Positions 37,680 through 45,674 of a stretch of DNA of 64,000 nucleotides are shown one piece after another. This DNA is from Leptospira congkakensis. GTDB taxonomy: Bacteria; Spirochaetota; Leptospiria; Leptospirales; Leptospiraceae. The stretch is taken from positions 310,001 to 374,000 of the forward strand of contig NZ_RQGQ01000016.1 in assembly GCF_004770265.1 (NCBI RefSeq). The letters run 5' to 3'. Both the position numbers and the translations under genes were made by a program. Each line of letters begins with the position of its first letter. The first letter of the stretch is position 1. A model generated the notes under the pieces. It saw only the letters and a list, made by a program, of their open reading frames with translations. It was not told where the DNA came from and ran no database searches.

Positions 37680-39284
37680 TTACAAGTGAAATTCTTGGCT
37701 TAAGTAATTGGATGTACGCTCTTTCAGTACATCTCCTAGAAGATTACGTCCCATCTCATTGTCTTTGAAACTCACAACAGTGCGAATGGAAAATACACGC
37801 AGAGCATCAGAAACGGAGAGCGTTCCGTCAGCAGAATCTTTACGCCCAGAAAATGGAAAGGAATCCGGCCCTCGTTGGCACTGTGCGTTCCAATTGACTC
37901 GGGCCACCTGGTTTACCAATACATCGATCAGTTTGCCGATAGTTTTTGGATCCTTTCCAAAGATACTTGCTTGTTGGCCCATGTTGGATTCAAAGATATA
38001 ATTTAACGGTTCTTCTACAGAAGAAAAAGGAACAATCGGAACGAGTGGCCCAAATTGTTCTTCATGATACAAACGTGCGTTTGGTGAAACGGGAGAAAGA
38101 ATTGCTGGATACATAAACGATTCATTGATCTCGCCGCCACCAGGATTTAGAATTTTTGCACCATGAGCGACTGCATCGTCCAAAAGTTCCTTTAACCATT
38201 TGGTTTTCCCTTCTTCAGGGAGTGGGGTGAAATTGACTCCAACATCCCAAGGCATCCCTGCTTTCCATTTGGAAAATTCTTCTAAGTAAAGTTTCGTAAA
38301 TTCATCCAAAATATCTTTGTGAACAAATAGTATTTTGAGTGCTGTACATCTTTGCCCATTATAGGAAAGTGACCCGGAGAGAATTTCAGGAACCATTGTT
38401 TTTAAATCTGTATCAGGTAAAACTATCGCCGGGTTTTTGGCGTTTAATCCTAAAACAGATCTTAGGCGGTTGAGTTTGGGATGTTTTTTTGTGATGAGAT
38501 TTGCAGTTGAGCTAGACCCAATGAATGCAAAAACATCAATTTTGCCAGACTCCATGATGGGAGAAATCACTTTGGCTCCATCACCATACACTGTGTTGAT
38601 CACACCTGGAGGAAACGCTTCCTTAAAACATTCGAGAAGAGGTTGTAGTAACAACACGCCATACTTTGCCGGTTTGAAAACAACGGTATTTCCCATAAGG
38701 ATGGCTGGAATGAGAGTGCAGAAAGTTTCATTCAACGGATAATTAAATGGACCCATACAAAGTACAACGCCATAAGGAGAACGTTTGATTTGTGCAATGA
38801 GTCCACCTTCTTTGATATAGTTTGCTGAACTTGTTTCGAGTTCTTGTAATGATTCAATTGTATCTTCTAAATATTCGATGGTTCTATCAAATTCTTTTAT
38901 GGCATCTTTTTCTGTTTTGCCAATCTCCCACATCAGAAGTAAAACAATTCGGTCTCTTTTTCCTTTCATCAGAGTGATGAACTTTCGAACCGCTTCGATT
39001 CGTTCTTTGGGAGTGGCGATGGGCCAAACGCCTGTTCCGTGATTATAGGCTTTTACGGCAGCATCAAGTGCGAGTAAACTTTGTTTTTCGTCAAAACTAG
39101 GATAGGATCCTAAAACTACTTGTTCCAATTTGCCATTTTTGTTCAGAAAGATGGGAGATTGTACGATTTGGGATCCACCTTCCCAGATCCGAATTTCTCC
39201 ACCGAGTAGGTATTCTTTTTGGTGGATGGGTGTAATGCGGTACTTTTCTGGAATGGAATCTTCTGACGGAAAAACAAAGCTCAT
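37680..39284 (-). CDS. Aldehyde dehydrogenase, GapN-like (NADP-dependent glyceraldehyde-3-phosphate dehydrogenase)
   Basis: This 534-residue ALDH has CMGPFNYPLNETFCTLIPAI, NTVVFKPAK, NTVYGDGAKV, the catalytic Cys in GQRCTALKILFVHKD and EEQFGPLVPIVPF. The C-terminal RGPDSFPFSGRKDS is close to the RGPDHFPF signature of non-phosphorylating GAPDH. The usual Glu of ELGG is not obvious here: the segment reads VLGLNAKNPAIVLPD, so activity should be checked. It would make NADPH and 3-phosphoglycerate. Confidence 0.83.
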   Translation of the reverse strand: MSFVFPSEDSIPEKYRITPIHQKEYLLGGEIRIWEGGSQIVQSPIFLNKNGKLEQVVLGSYPSFDEKQSLLALDAAVKAYNHGTGVWPIATPKERIEAVRKFITLMKGKRDRIVLLLMWEIGKTEKDAIKEFDRTIEYLEDTIESLQELETSSANYIKEGGLIAQIKRSPYGVVLCMGPFNYPLNETFCTLIPAILMGNTVVFKPAKYGVLLLQPLLECFKEAFPPGVINTVYGDGAKVISPIMESGKIDVFAFIGSSSTANLITKKHPKLNRLRSVLGLNAKNPAIVLPDTDLKTMVPEILSGSLSYNGQRCTALKILFVHKDILDEFTKLYLEEFSKWKAGMPWDVGVNFTPLPEEGKTKWLKELLDDAVAHGAKILNPGGGEINESFMYPAILSPVSPNARLYHEEQFGPLVPIVPFSSVEEPLNYIFESNMGQQASIFGKDPKTIGKLIDVLVNQVARVNWNAQCQRGPDSFPFSGRKDSADGTLSVSDALRVFSIRTVVSFKDNEMGRNLLGDVLKERTSNYLSQEFHL

Positions 39285-39356
39285 GATCCATGAATCGAAT
39301 GGTGACCCGACTAAAAAAGCAACATTTTACGGAAAAGATCAGCCGATATAAAAAAT

Positions 39357-39551
39357 ATGGAACCATGGATGGACCAGAACAAAGAAGAGTGGGAGACTTT
39401 GACCTTACGACTTTTCCGTCGTGTGGAAGAATTGGAATCACTCATGTCGGAAGTGCAAAGTGACCTAGTTCGGTACCGAGCGATTCGCGAAGAATGGTAT
39501 CATTGGCATAGCGCTTGGAAGGAGGAATACGCCAAACGAGCCGTCGGCTGA
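39357..39551 (+). CDS. Small coiled-coil hypothetical protein
   Basis: This 64-residue acidic-basic helical protein ([20 protein letters not shown]) looks like a short coiled coil. There is no strong ribosome binding site and no recognised family. It is divergent from the GapN-like gene and 71 bp before the MaoC-like start. The frame is real-looking but the gene is only moderately supported. Confidence 0.5.
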   Translation: MEPWMDQNKEEWETLTLRLFRRVEELESLMSEVQSDLVRYRAIREEWYHWHSAWKEEYAKRAVG

Positions 39552-39622
39552 CTTGGAAAAATCGTTTTCCGTTGGACCTCTCTTGGAAAATTAGTCCTAT
39601 CCCATTCGAAAAAGGAATTCCC

Positions 39623-40801
39623 ATGGCCGAAAAACCTATGTCCCCCTTTGGTGAGTTAGCTCCCAGCACACCTGCCTCTCTCTCTGATGTCAAAAAGAAC
39701 ATTTATGGACGATACCTCGAAGAATTCAATGTAGGTGATATCTATGTTCACCCTCGTCAATTCACAGTGGACAGAAGTTTTGCCCAAGAATTTGCCACTG
39801 TGTTTATGGATGCAAATCCACTTTATCTTTCTGCAGAGTATGCAAAAGCTCACGGATTTGCTGACTTACTCGTTCATCCACTGATGGTGTTCAACTTAGC
39901 ACTTTCCATTGGTGTTCAGAATAACAGTGAGAAGGCGCTTGCAAACCTCGGATATTACAACGCACAATTTTTATTACCTGTTTATCCAGGAGACACTCTT
40001 TCTTCCCGAACTAAAATTCTCGCAGTGGATGACAAAGGTCCTGAGAAACCAGGAATCGTCCATGTAAGAACACTTTGTCTCAACCAAAAGAATGAAGTGG
40101 TTTTGCAATACGAACGTAAAATCATGATCTACCAATCCAATGGAAAGCCAAAAGGCAATCCAAAACCAGGCGATTCTTCCGCATTCTTTCCTGAGTCAAA
40201 AACTCCCGCCCTCAAACTTCCAACTCTCAAATTCCCAACAGAGATGAAAGATGTAACTTGGGGACATACTTACTTTGAAAACTTCAAACCAGGTCAAATC
40301 TATGTTCATCAAAATGGAAGAACCATAACTGACGAACATGTCCAATGGACATTCCGCGTAGGAAATACTCACCCACTTCATTATGATAAATTGTATTCCG
40401 CAGGAATCTCTGGCCCTATGGGTGGAGAACCAGTGGTTTATGGTGGGCTCGTATTTGGTTGGTTAGCTGGTATGGCATCACGTGATATTTCTGAAAACGC
40501 AATTTGGGAACTTGGATTCACTGAAGGATACCATACACAACCAGCATTTTCTGGTGACACTGTGACTTGTATTTCCCGAATTTTGACCACTGAAGACAAA
40601 GGAACGGAATACGGAATCCCTGCAGGCGAAGTTCAAATCCAATTCATTGGACTCAAAAACATCAAAGCAAATGATGCATTGGATAAATTCGGTGCTGATC
40701 TTTTCCTGAAAGAAAATGATAAAAAGAAATTAGGAAAAGAAAAAATCCCAGAGAAAATCTTCGAAATCGAAAGAAGATTGATCATCAAAAAACAACCATA
40801 A
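39623..40801 (+). CDS. MaoC-like double hot-dog dehydratase
   Basis: This 392-residue protein has two hot-dog domains, each with a MaoC pattern. Residues ~30-180 have [27 protein letters not shown] and [14 protein letters not shown]. Residues ~205-370 have [29 protein letters not shown] and [14 protein letters not shown]. The second domain keeps the Asp/His hydratase-like residues better. It probably hydrates an enoyl-CoA or related thioester. The metallo-hydrolase gene follows 9 bp after its stop. Confidence 0.85.
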   Translation: MAEKPMSPFGELAPSTPASLSDVKKNIYGRYLEEFNVGDIYVHPRQFTVDRSFAQEFATVFMDANPLYLSAEYAKAHGFADLLVHPLMVFNLALSIGVQNNSEKALANLGYYNAQFLLPVYPGDTLSSRTKILAVDDKGPEKPGIVHVRTLCLNQKNEVVLQYERKIMIYQSNGKPKGNPKPGDSSAFFPESKTPALKLPTLKFPTEMKDVTWGHTYFENFKPGQIYVHQNGRTITDEHVQWTFRVGNTHPLHYDKLYSAGISGPMGGEPVVYGGLVFGWLAGMASRDISENAIWELGFTEGYHTQPAFSGDTVTCISRILTTEDKGTEYGIPAGEVQIQFIGLKNIKANDALDKFGADLFLKENDKKKLGKEKIPEKIFEIERRLIIKKQP

Positions 40802-40810
40802 GGTGAACCT

Positions 40811-41833
40811 ATGAAAGTTACCATCCCCAAAAGAATTCCGGACATGGAAGACATCGGGGATGGTGTCTTTAAAATTGTTCTACCGCAACCATTTTATGCA
40901 CCTAACAATATCTATTTGTACCAAGGTGATGATGGTTTAACTTTAATTGATTCGGGTTATATTGAATCCGTTCCCATGTTACAGGCTTCTTTAAAAACTA
41001 GAGGATTTTCTTTTAAAGATATTCGCCACATCATTTACACTCACAATCATTTAGATCATATCTCTTCTTCTTTGGTACTGAAGTCCTATGCAAAGAACGT
41101 AACCTATTACGGTTATCGTGCCATGGCCGATGGAGTTGGGAATTATTTAGAGTCGATGGTGCTTTTTGAAGAGGCGACAGAAGATCTATTTCATAAAGCA
41201 TTTGGCGATAAGGAAGAACTCGATCGGATTTTGGAAGAATCACGCCAAGGTTGGCGACAGTTTTACAGTAAATTTAGCGAAACAAAAAAGGGTGATCCCG
41301 TTTTAAAAATTGATGTCGCCATCGACCATAACGACAGTTTGGAGTTAGGTGGAAGGTTGTTCCGTTTTTTACACACACCAGGTCATAACTTGTATCATAT
41401 TACTCCTGTGGAACCGTCGACGGGAATTTATTTTTCTGGAGATTTGATCATTGCCAATCTAACCGCCATTTATTCCGAAATGGACGGAAATTTAGGTGAT
41501 TATTACTTTACTCTCTCCAAACTTTTAGAAGAGCCCATCAAACGAATGTTACCTGCTCATGGTAGCGAAATTGAAGATCCGAGAAAAACCATCACTCTTG
41601 TGAAAAAAACGCTGAGTATTCTCGAGAAGGGTGTGCTTCGAAGGCTTAGAGAAGGGGAATCGGATCTAAAGGTGCTTATGGAAGCGGCCATTGGAAAAAA
41701 AGTTCATAACGGGGGCCATTTACCAACGGCATTGGGACTTGTGTACAGCATCATTCAGAAATTAGTTTTAGAGGGACAAATTCGTATCGAAAAAAGAGAA
41801 AATGGATACGAGATCTTTCATATCGTAGGTTAG
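40811..41833 (+). CDS. MBL-fold metallo-hydrolase (second)
   Basis: This 340-residue protein has zinc motifs THNHLDHISS, HTPGHNLYHITP, YFSGDLIIANL and LPAHGSEIEDP, and a C-terminal winged-helix-like tail (residues ~270-340), as in LACTB2/RNase Z-like or glyoxalase II-like hydrolases. It is co-transcribed with the MaoC-like gene, so thioester metabolism is a fair guess. AGGTG precedes the ATG. Confidence 0.87.
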   Translation: MKVTIPKRIPDMEDIGDGVFKIVLPQPFYAPNNIYLYQGDDGLTLIDSGYIESVPMLQASLKTRGFSFKDIRHIIYTHNHLDHISSSLVLKSYAKNVTYYGYRAMADGVGNYLESMVLFEEATEDLFHKAFGDKEELDRILEESRQGWRQFYSKFSETKKGDPVLKIDVAIDHNDSLELGGRLFRFLHTPGHNLYHITPVEPSTGIYFSGDLIIANLTAIYSEMDGNLGDYYFTLSKLLEEPIKRMLPAHGSEIEDPRKTITLVKKTLSILEKGVLRRLREGESDLKVLMEAAIGKKVHNGGHLPTALGLVYSIIQKLVLEGQIRIEKRENGYEIFHIVG

Positions 41834-41886
41834 GTATACCGAACTTTATCCTATAAGTTTTTCTGATTTAAATGGAAATAAAGTAA

Positions 41887-42099
41887 ATGATCGCTAAAAA
41901 AATACTCTTTTTATTATGTTTTTATTGGGTGTTCAACTTTTGTATACCGTCGCCTGGACACTGTAGAAGATATGCAGAAAGTTGCGAAAATAATAAGCCT
42001 AAAGAAGTTTCAATAATAACCGCTAACCAAGATTTATCCATTGACGATAAAATTTTAGCTCTAGCATTAGTTTTAAGCAATTCATGCAGTTGTAAATAA
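41887..42099 (+). CDS. Small Cys-rich lipoprotein-like protein
   Basis: This 70-residue protein has a hydrophobic N-terminal signal (ILFLLCFYWVFNFC), a possible lipobox Cys at ~19, and later cysteines in PGHCRRYAESC and SNSCSCK. Short secreted Cys-rich lipoproteins of this type are common in leptospires. It opens the AT-rich accessory region. The family is not identified. Confidence 0.6.
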   Translation: MIAKKILFLLCFYWVFNFCIPSPGHCRRYAESCENNKPKEVSIITANQDLSIDDKILALALVLSNSCSCK

Positions 42100-42212
42100 A
42101 ACAAAAACTAACGGATCGAATCCATATCAGTAAAAATCATAAATCAGGGATCAATCTGCGTTTCTAATTTAGTACCAAGTATATATTAATACTATAAATT
42201 AACTTAAATCCT

Positions 42213-42770
42213 ATGGAAAAATGCCAAAAATGTAATGTAGAGCTAAACCCCATAAAAACAAATTATGGGAAATTGATAATCTGCAGTAATTGTTTTGGAC
42301 ATTACTATTCTGAAAATACATTGGAACTGCTATTTAACGGTTCTACTTGGCAGAGTGAAAAAGATGCTTCGAAAGTTTCAAAATCAAAACTAGAGTGTCC
42401 TAAATGTAAAGATAAAATGCGATTACACAGGTTTTCTAAAAATTACAATTCTGTCGAAATTGACATTTGTTCTAATTGCAAGATCCTTTGGCTTGATTAC
42501 AATGAAATTGAAGATTTAAAACTTAACTCAATAGAAGCCCGAAATTTGATAACCAATAGCAAAAATAGAATTTCTAAGTCTGAAATAAACTATATCTTAA
42601 ACATAACTAAGTTGGATGCAAAATTAAAAGAAGCTAAAACTATAAATAAAATTAACGAAGAGGCTATTAAATTTTCAAAAATCCATCACTACGATAGCGT
42701 GATGCATGCAAGTGTGTTTAAAGCTTTTGACATAGTAACCTTTTTTAAAACAATTTTCAAAAAAGAGTAA
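42213..42770 (+). CDS. Zinc-ribbon protein (zf-TFIIB-like)
   Basis: This 185-residue protein has two zinc ribbons: CQKCNVELNP...IICSNCFG (residues ~4-29) and ECPKCKDKM...IDICSNCKILWLDYNEIEDL (~67-103). The second is a typical zf-TFIIB domain with the W-L-D/E-x-x-E tail. The C-terminal half is helical and Lys-rich. It may bind nucleic acid or act as an assembly factor. It lies just outside the left inverted repeat of the accessory island. Confidence 0.75.
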   Translation: MEKCQKCNVELNPIKTNYGKLIICSNCFGHYYSENTLELLFNGSTWQSEKDASKVSKSKLECPKCKDKMRLHRFSKNYNSVEIDICSNCKILWLDYNEIEDLKLNSIEARNLITNSKNRISKSEINYILNITKLDAKLKEAKTINKINEEAIKFSKIHHYDSVMHASVFKAFDIVTFFKTIFKKE

Positions 42771-42830
42771 TCACCTTAAAGAAGATGAAAAAGAGAGTAA
42801 ATGACTTGAACACTAATTATTTAAAAATAA

Positions 42831-42855
42831 CCCCCTTATCCCTTATCGGACATTA
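42831..42855 (+). repeat. Left copy of a 25-bp inverted repeat bounding the island
   Basis: The sequence runs CCCCCTTATCCCTTAT then C, then GGACATTA. Its reverse complement occurs at 49625-49649 with one difference (C to A at position 17). The pair encloses 6.8 kb. Confidence 0.75.
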
Positions 42856-42864
42856 GAAAATCTT

Positions 42865-43395
42865 CTATTTTGATAGGTCTACATACTTATTAACAAAACT
42901 GTCTATAAAAGAACCAAAATCTTTCTCTACGGAAGTTAGCTTTTCTATAAACTCATTTGGTAGTTTTTCTTTTAGCTTAGAATCCCAATCCAGTGAAGGG
43001 AGAAACTCTTTTCTTTCATTTAGTAATTTGTCTTTAAATTGTTTTGGAAATTCATGAAAATCTTGATTCTTTCTTTCTGGGAAAATTACGGGAATTAAGA
43101 AAAGACAAGTCACATCAAATTTAGATTCTGAAATATTAGCATTACAAAAGAGACAGTAATGATCCATATTTTCATCTTCAAAACGACTTCCACAAAAGAA
43201 ACATTTTGAAAGTAAAGGGTATCTATGTTTTCCGCAAAAGCGAGGGTTGTTCTTATCAGAAGATTCGTAACCGTGATCGCAGTCAGGATGAGAGCATATT
43301 GCAAAATATCTTTCTTTGAAGGCTTTCATAAATTCTTTAAAAGCTAACGAAAGTTTATTCCGAAAACAAGATAATTTATTTTTCCACTTTTTCAT
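42865..43395 (-). CDS. Multi-zinc-ribbon hypothetical protein
   Basis: This 176-residue protein has three Cys/His clusters: CSHPDCDHGY, FCGKHRYP, and KCFFCGSRF...HYCLFCNANI, in residues ~33-90. A helical C-terminal half with basic and acidic stretches follows. It may be a small nucleic-acid or metal-binding protein. AAGGA precedes the ATG, and the start lies 5 nt after the ACTAAT box shared with four other minus-strand starts. Its first eight codons have a near copy at 44882. Confidence 0.65.
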   Translation of the reverse strand: MKKWKNKLSCFRNKLSLAFKEFMKAFKERYFAICSHPDCDHGYESSDKNNPRFCGKHRYPLLSKCFFCGSRFEDENMDHYCLFCNANISESKFDVTCLFLIPVIFPERKNQDFHEFPKQFKDKLLNERKEFLPSLDWDSKLKEKLPNEFIEKLTSVEKDFGSFIDSFVNKYVDLSK

Positions 43396-43406
43396 TCCTT
43401 ATTAGT
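43373..43406. repeat. 34-bp direct repeat A, copy 1
   Basis: It covers the start of the zinc-ribbon gene and its upstream box. It matches 44859-44892 at about 30 of 34 positions in the same orientation. Confidence 0.6.
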
Positions 43407-43753
43407 CCGAGATTTCAATTTCTCCTAGAATTGCTGGGAAAAATGGGGAATTTAGAATTTTAACTAATAGGGCATGGGTATTGTAAAATATCTCTAAATA
43501 GGATGATATAGCAGGAAAAATGCTATTTAGGGCATTTTACGAGCGATTTGTTGCGTTTTTGGGTTATTTGGAAGAGGGTTTTAAAGTTTAATTTATTAAA
43601 CAATTAAAAAATTGACGAAAATTGGAACATGGGACAAAACATGGTCGTAAGTGGGTACGCGCTGCCTACTAACGCTTGAGTTATAAGAAAAAGTCTAAAT
43701 AAAGAGCCTATAGACGGCTCAAAACGGTGCGGGGGAGCATCGCAATAAAACTC
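43396..43753. other. 358-bp gene-free spacer with hairpins
   Basis: I see no gene. It holds the hairpins ATAGCA-N7-TGCTAT (about 43509-43527) and GAGCC-TATAGAC-GGCTC (43704-43720), and copy 1 of direct repeat B (43587-43605). A GGGGGAG purine run at 43731 precedes the next gene. Confidence 0.5.
43587..43605. repeat. 19-bp direct repeat B, copy 1
   Basis: TTTAATTTATTAAACAATT is identical to 44792-44810. The two copies flank the ORF pair 43754-44776. Confidence 0.65.
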
Positions 43754-44320
43754 ATGAATATATTAGATGCCTTAAAACAACATAAACCTAGAGATTTAGG
43801 TAAGTTTTCAGTCGAAATCAAATTTACTAATAATAAAGCTGTTAAATTTTCTGGTCGATTTACACAAGATGGGCCTTCAATTTATGCACACTACGATGCA
43901 ATGAATTTAGTTGGAGGTTCTCAGGACTCAGATGAACAATCAGCAAAGATTAAATCAATAATGAGGCTGGTATCTTTAATTGAACTAAGATTATTGTTTT
44001 TCAAAAAGTTAGGTGATTATGAAAGATTATTTTACGATTCTGTAAGCCAAGAAGATAAAGATAATTTTGTAAGTTTCGCAGATACTTTAAGATGGGACGA
44101 CCACTATGACAATGATGAACTGATCCCAGTAGAAACTGAGTCTCTAGAAAAAACAGAAGACGGTTTTATTTATAAAAGAGTTCATATTGATAAGGTCTCT
44201 GATTTATCTCATATTCAAACGCTTGAATCTGATTTAATGAATCAGAAAAAGATTGATACTACTCAAGTTATTCTTGAGGAAAAACTTATTGGTCAAAACT
44301 TCACACTTCAAACGGTATAA
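43754..44320 (+). CDS. Hypothetical protein of the accessory island, first ORF of an in-frame pair
   Basis: I do not recognise this 188-residue acidic protein. It starts at the ATG giving MNILDALKQHKPRDLGKFS; a GTG 27 bp upstream is the alternative. Visible parts are a beta-rich N-terminus (VEIKFTNNKAVKFSGRFTQD) and a helical centre (IMRLVSLIELRLLFFKKLGD). It ends at a single TAA, after which the same frame continues as the next ORF. The pair is flanked by a 19-bp direct repeat. Confidence 0.6.
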   Translation: MNILDALKQHKPRDLGKFSVEIKFTNNKAVKFSGRFTQDGPSIYAHYDAMNLVGGSQDSDEQSAKIKSIMRLVSLIELRLLFFKKLGDYERLFYDSVSQEDKDNFVSFADTLRWDDHYDNDELIPVETESLEKTEDGFIYKRVHIDKVSDLSHIQTLESDLMNQKKIDTTQVILEEKLIGQNFTLQTV

Positions 44321-44776
44321 ATTCTGTCAGAACAAGATGATGAATTTGTATTAGAATGGGGATATTTAGATTCTCTTTTGCAAAATTTGTGTTCTGTTAT
44401 GGGAGTGAGTTGTGAATTTACACGAATAGCAAGAGTTGGTATTGTATCAGATAAACAGACTAGTTCTGAGAAAGATAATCCAACAAAAATTTTTCATAGC
44501 TCGGTGGAAATCCATTTAAAACTTCATAAATCATCACAAACTATAATACAAGATACGTTTGCCTTTACGCTAAATTATTTTCAGAAACATCCATGTAAAA
44601 TTACGTGTCCTCATTTTGAAATAACTCAGTGGACTAAACTTGTTACTTTTCTTGAAAATCATTTCTCTGAAACAGAAATCTCTACAGCACTCTCCGAGCC
44701 TAAATTTGTTATGAAAAGTGAATTAAAGGATCGATTAGTTGTAATTAACAAAACACAATACTTTAAATCTAAATAA
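44321..44776 (+). CDS. Hypothetical protein, in-frame continuation after a single stop
   Basis: The frame is open directly after the TAA of the previous ORF and runs to 44776 (~151 codons). No ATG or GTG lies near its beginning; the first usual start is a TTG at 44378. The sequence before that TTG looks coding (EQDDEFVLEWGYLDSL). The C-terminal part is FEITQWTKLVTFLENHF and following. It may start at a rare codon, be made by readthrough, or be the back half of a gene split by a nonsense mutation. Confidence 0.5.
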   Translation: MLSEQDDEFVLEWGYLDSLLQNLCSVMGVSCEFTRIARVGIVSDKQTSSEKDNPTKIFHSSVEIHLKLHKSSQTIIQDTFAFTLNYFQKHPCKITCPHFEITQWTKLVTFLENHFSETEISTALSEPKFVMKSELKDRLVVINKTQYFKSK

Positions 44777-44791
44777 ATATAAAATCTAATC

Positions 44792-44810
44792 TTTAATTTA
44801 TTAAACAATT
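44792..44810. repeat. 19-bp direct repeat B, copy 2
   Basis: It is identical to 43587-43605. Confidence 0.65.
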
Positions 44811-44837
44811 CAAAACCCCTTCTTGTCTTTATGTGTT

Positions 44838-44882
44838 CTACATATAAAGAGATATCACTAATTTATTTTTCCACTTTTCCAT
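44838..44882 (-). pseudogene. Truncated copy of the zinc-ribbon gene start
   Basis: The ATG at 44882 opens a 14-codon frame MEKWKNKLVISLYM. Its first eight residues match MKKWKNKL of the gene at 43395, and the upstream box is the same (ACTAAT, 5 nt, ATG). It overlaps the 3' end of the XRE gene. It looks like the remnant of a lost paralogue. Confidence 0.45.
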
Positions 44883-44892
44883 TTCCTATTAG
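44859..44892. repeat. 34-bp direct repeat A, copy 2
   Basis: Near-identical to 43373-43406, but here lying over the last codons of the XRE regulator gene. Confidence 0.6.
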
Positions 44893-45579
44893 TTTCTTAA
44901 TAAGAATTGATTCGAATTTAAAATTTTCTGTAGAAATGATTTCTATTTTCTTATCTCCCTTAAAGAATAATGAAATTGTAGAATGTAGATAACTCGCATA
45001 TATCACCAACTGTTCTAGTTCTTTGAACTGAATATTTGAGTCTGACTGGATTGATCCGATCGATTGATTAGAGTCTTTTAGTTTTGAAATAAATTCATTA
45101 GTCCAAGAGTGCGTTTTGAAATTGTATAATGAATCGAAAGTTTTATCCTTTATTTCAAACTGAAAAATAGCCGTTTCAATTACGATGTACAAGAAGTTAA
45201 ACCACAGATTTAGATAGAGTAAAAGTTCGTCTTTTTCGATATTCTGATTAATTGACTTATCGTTTATAAGATTTCTAATTAACTCAGCTTTCTTGAAATA
45301 ACTATGGAGTAATTCTGATTCTTTTTCAGTAAGTTTGTGTCTTCTTTTTGCCTTGGCATCATCAAACAACATGAGTTTGTGAGGCTCTACTTCTAATTGT
45401 TTCGAAATCTTAAAAATGGAGCGAATAGATGGGTGGGATTGACCATTTTCGATATCTTGCACAGTTCGATAGGAAATACCATATTCTCCTTCTTCCATCG
45501 CTTCCTGCGTAATTCCTTTCGAAATACGGATTTCCTTAATTCTCTGCCCTAATTTTCTAACAAATTCTCCATATTCCAC
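44863..45579 (-). CDS. XRE-family transcriptional regulator
   Basis: This 238-residue protein starts at GTG 45579, which gives a normal N-terminus VEYGEFVRKLGQRIKEIR. The helix-turn-helix spans residues ~8-65 (RISKGITQEAMEEGEYGISYRTVQDIENGQSHPS). The C-terminal ~150 residues are helical and hydrophobic-patterned, probably for ligand or dimer contacts. The longer open frame upstream crosses three operator-like palindromes and is unlikely to be translated. It is divergent from the acyltransferase, which it probably controls together with itself. Confidence 0.82.
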   Translation of the reverse strand: MEYGEFVRKLGQRIKEIRISKGITQEAMEEGEYGISYRTVQDIENGQSHPSIRSIFKISKQLEVEPHKLMLFDDAKAKRRHKLTEKESELLHSYFKKAELIRNLINDKSINQNIEKDELLLYLNLWFNFLYIVIETAIFQFEIKDKTFDSLYNFKTHSWTNEFISKLKDSNQSIGSIQSDSNIQFKELEQLVIYASYLHSTISLFFKGDKKIEIISTENFKFESILIKKLIGNGKVEK

Positions 45580-45580
45580 A

Positions 45581-45660
45581 CACGAAATTATGTGTCCTAC
45601 TTGACATTTCCGGAACACGTAATTCCGTGTGTAGATATCAATAAAGCACGGATATTCGTG
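45581..45660. promoter_or_regulatory. Three operator-like palindromes between XRE regulator and acyltransferase
   Basis: CACGAAATTATGTG (45581-45594), CACGTAATTCCGTG (45616-45629) and CACGGATATTCGTG (45647-45660) share the form CACG-N6-(C/T)GTG. Their centres are 35 and 31 bp apart, near three helical turns. The first abuts the regulator's start codon; the third is 15 bp before the acyltransferase start. Confidence 0.7.
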
Positions 45661-45674
45661 TAAGCGGGAAGTGT

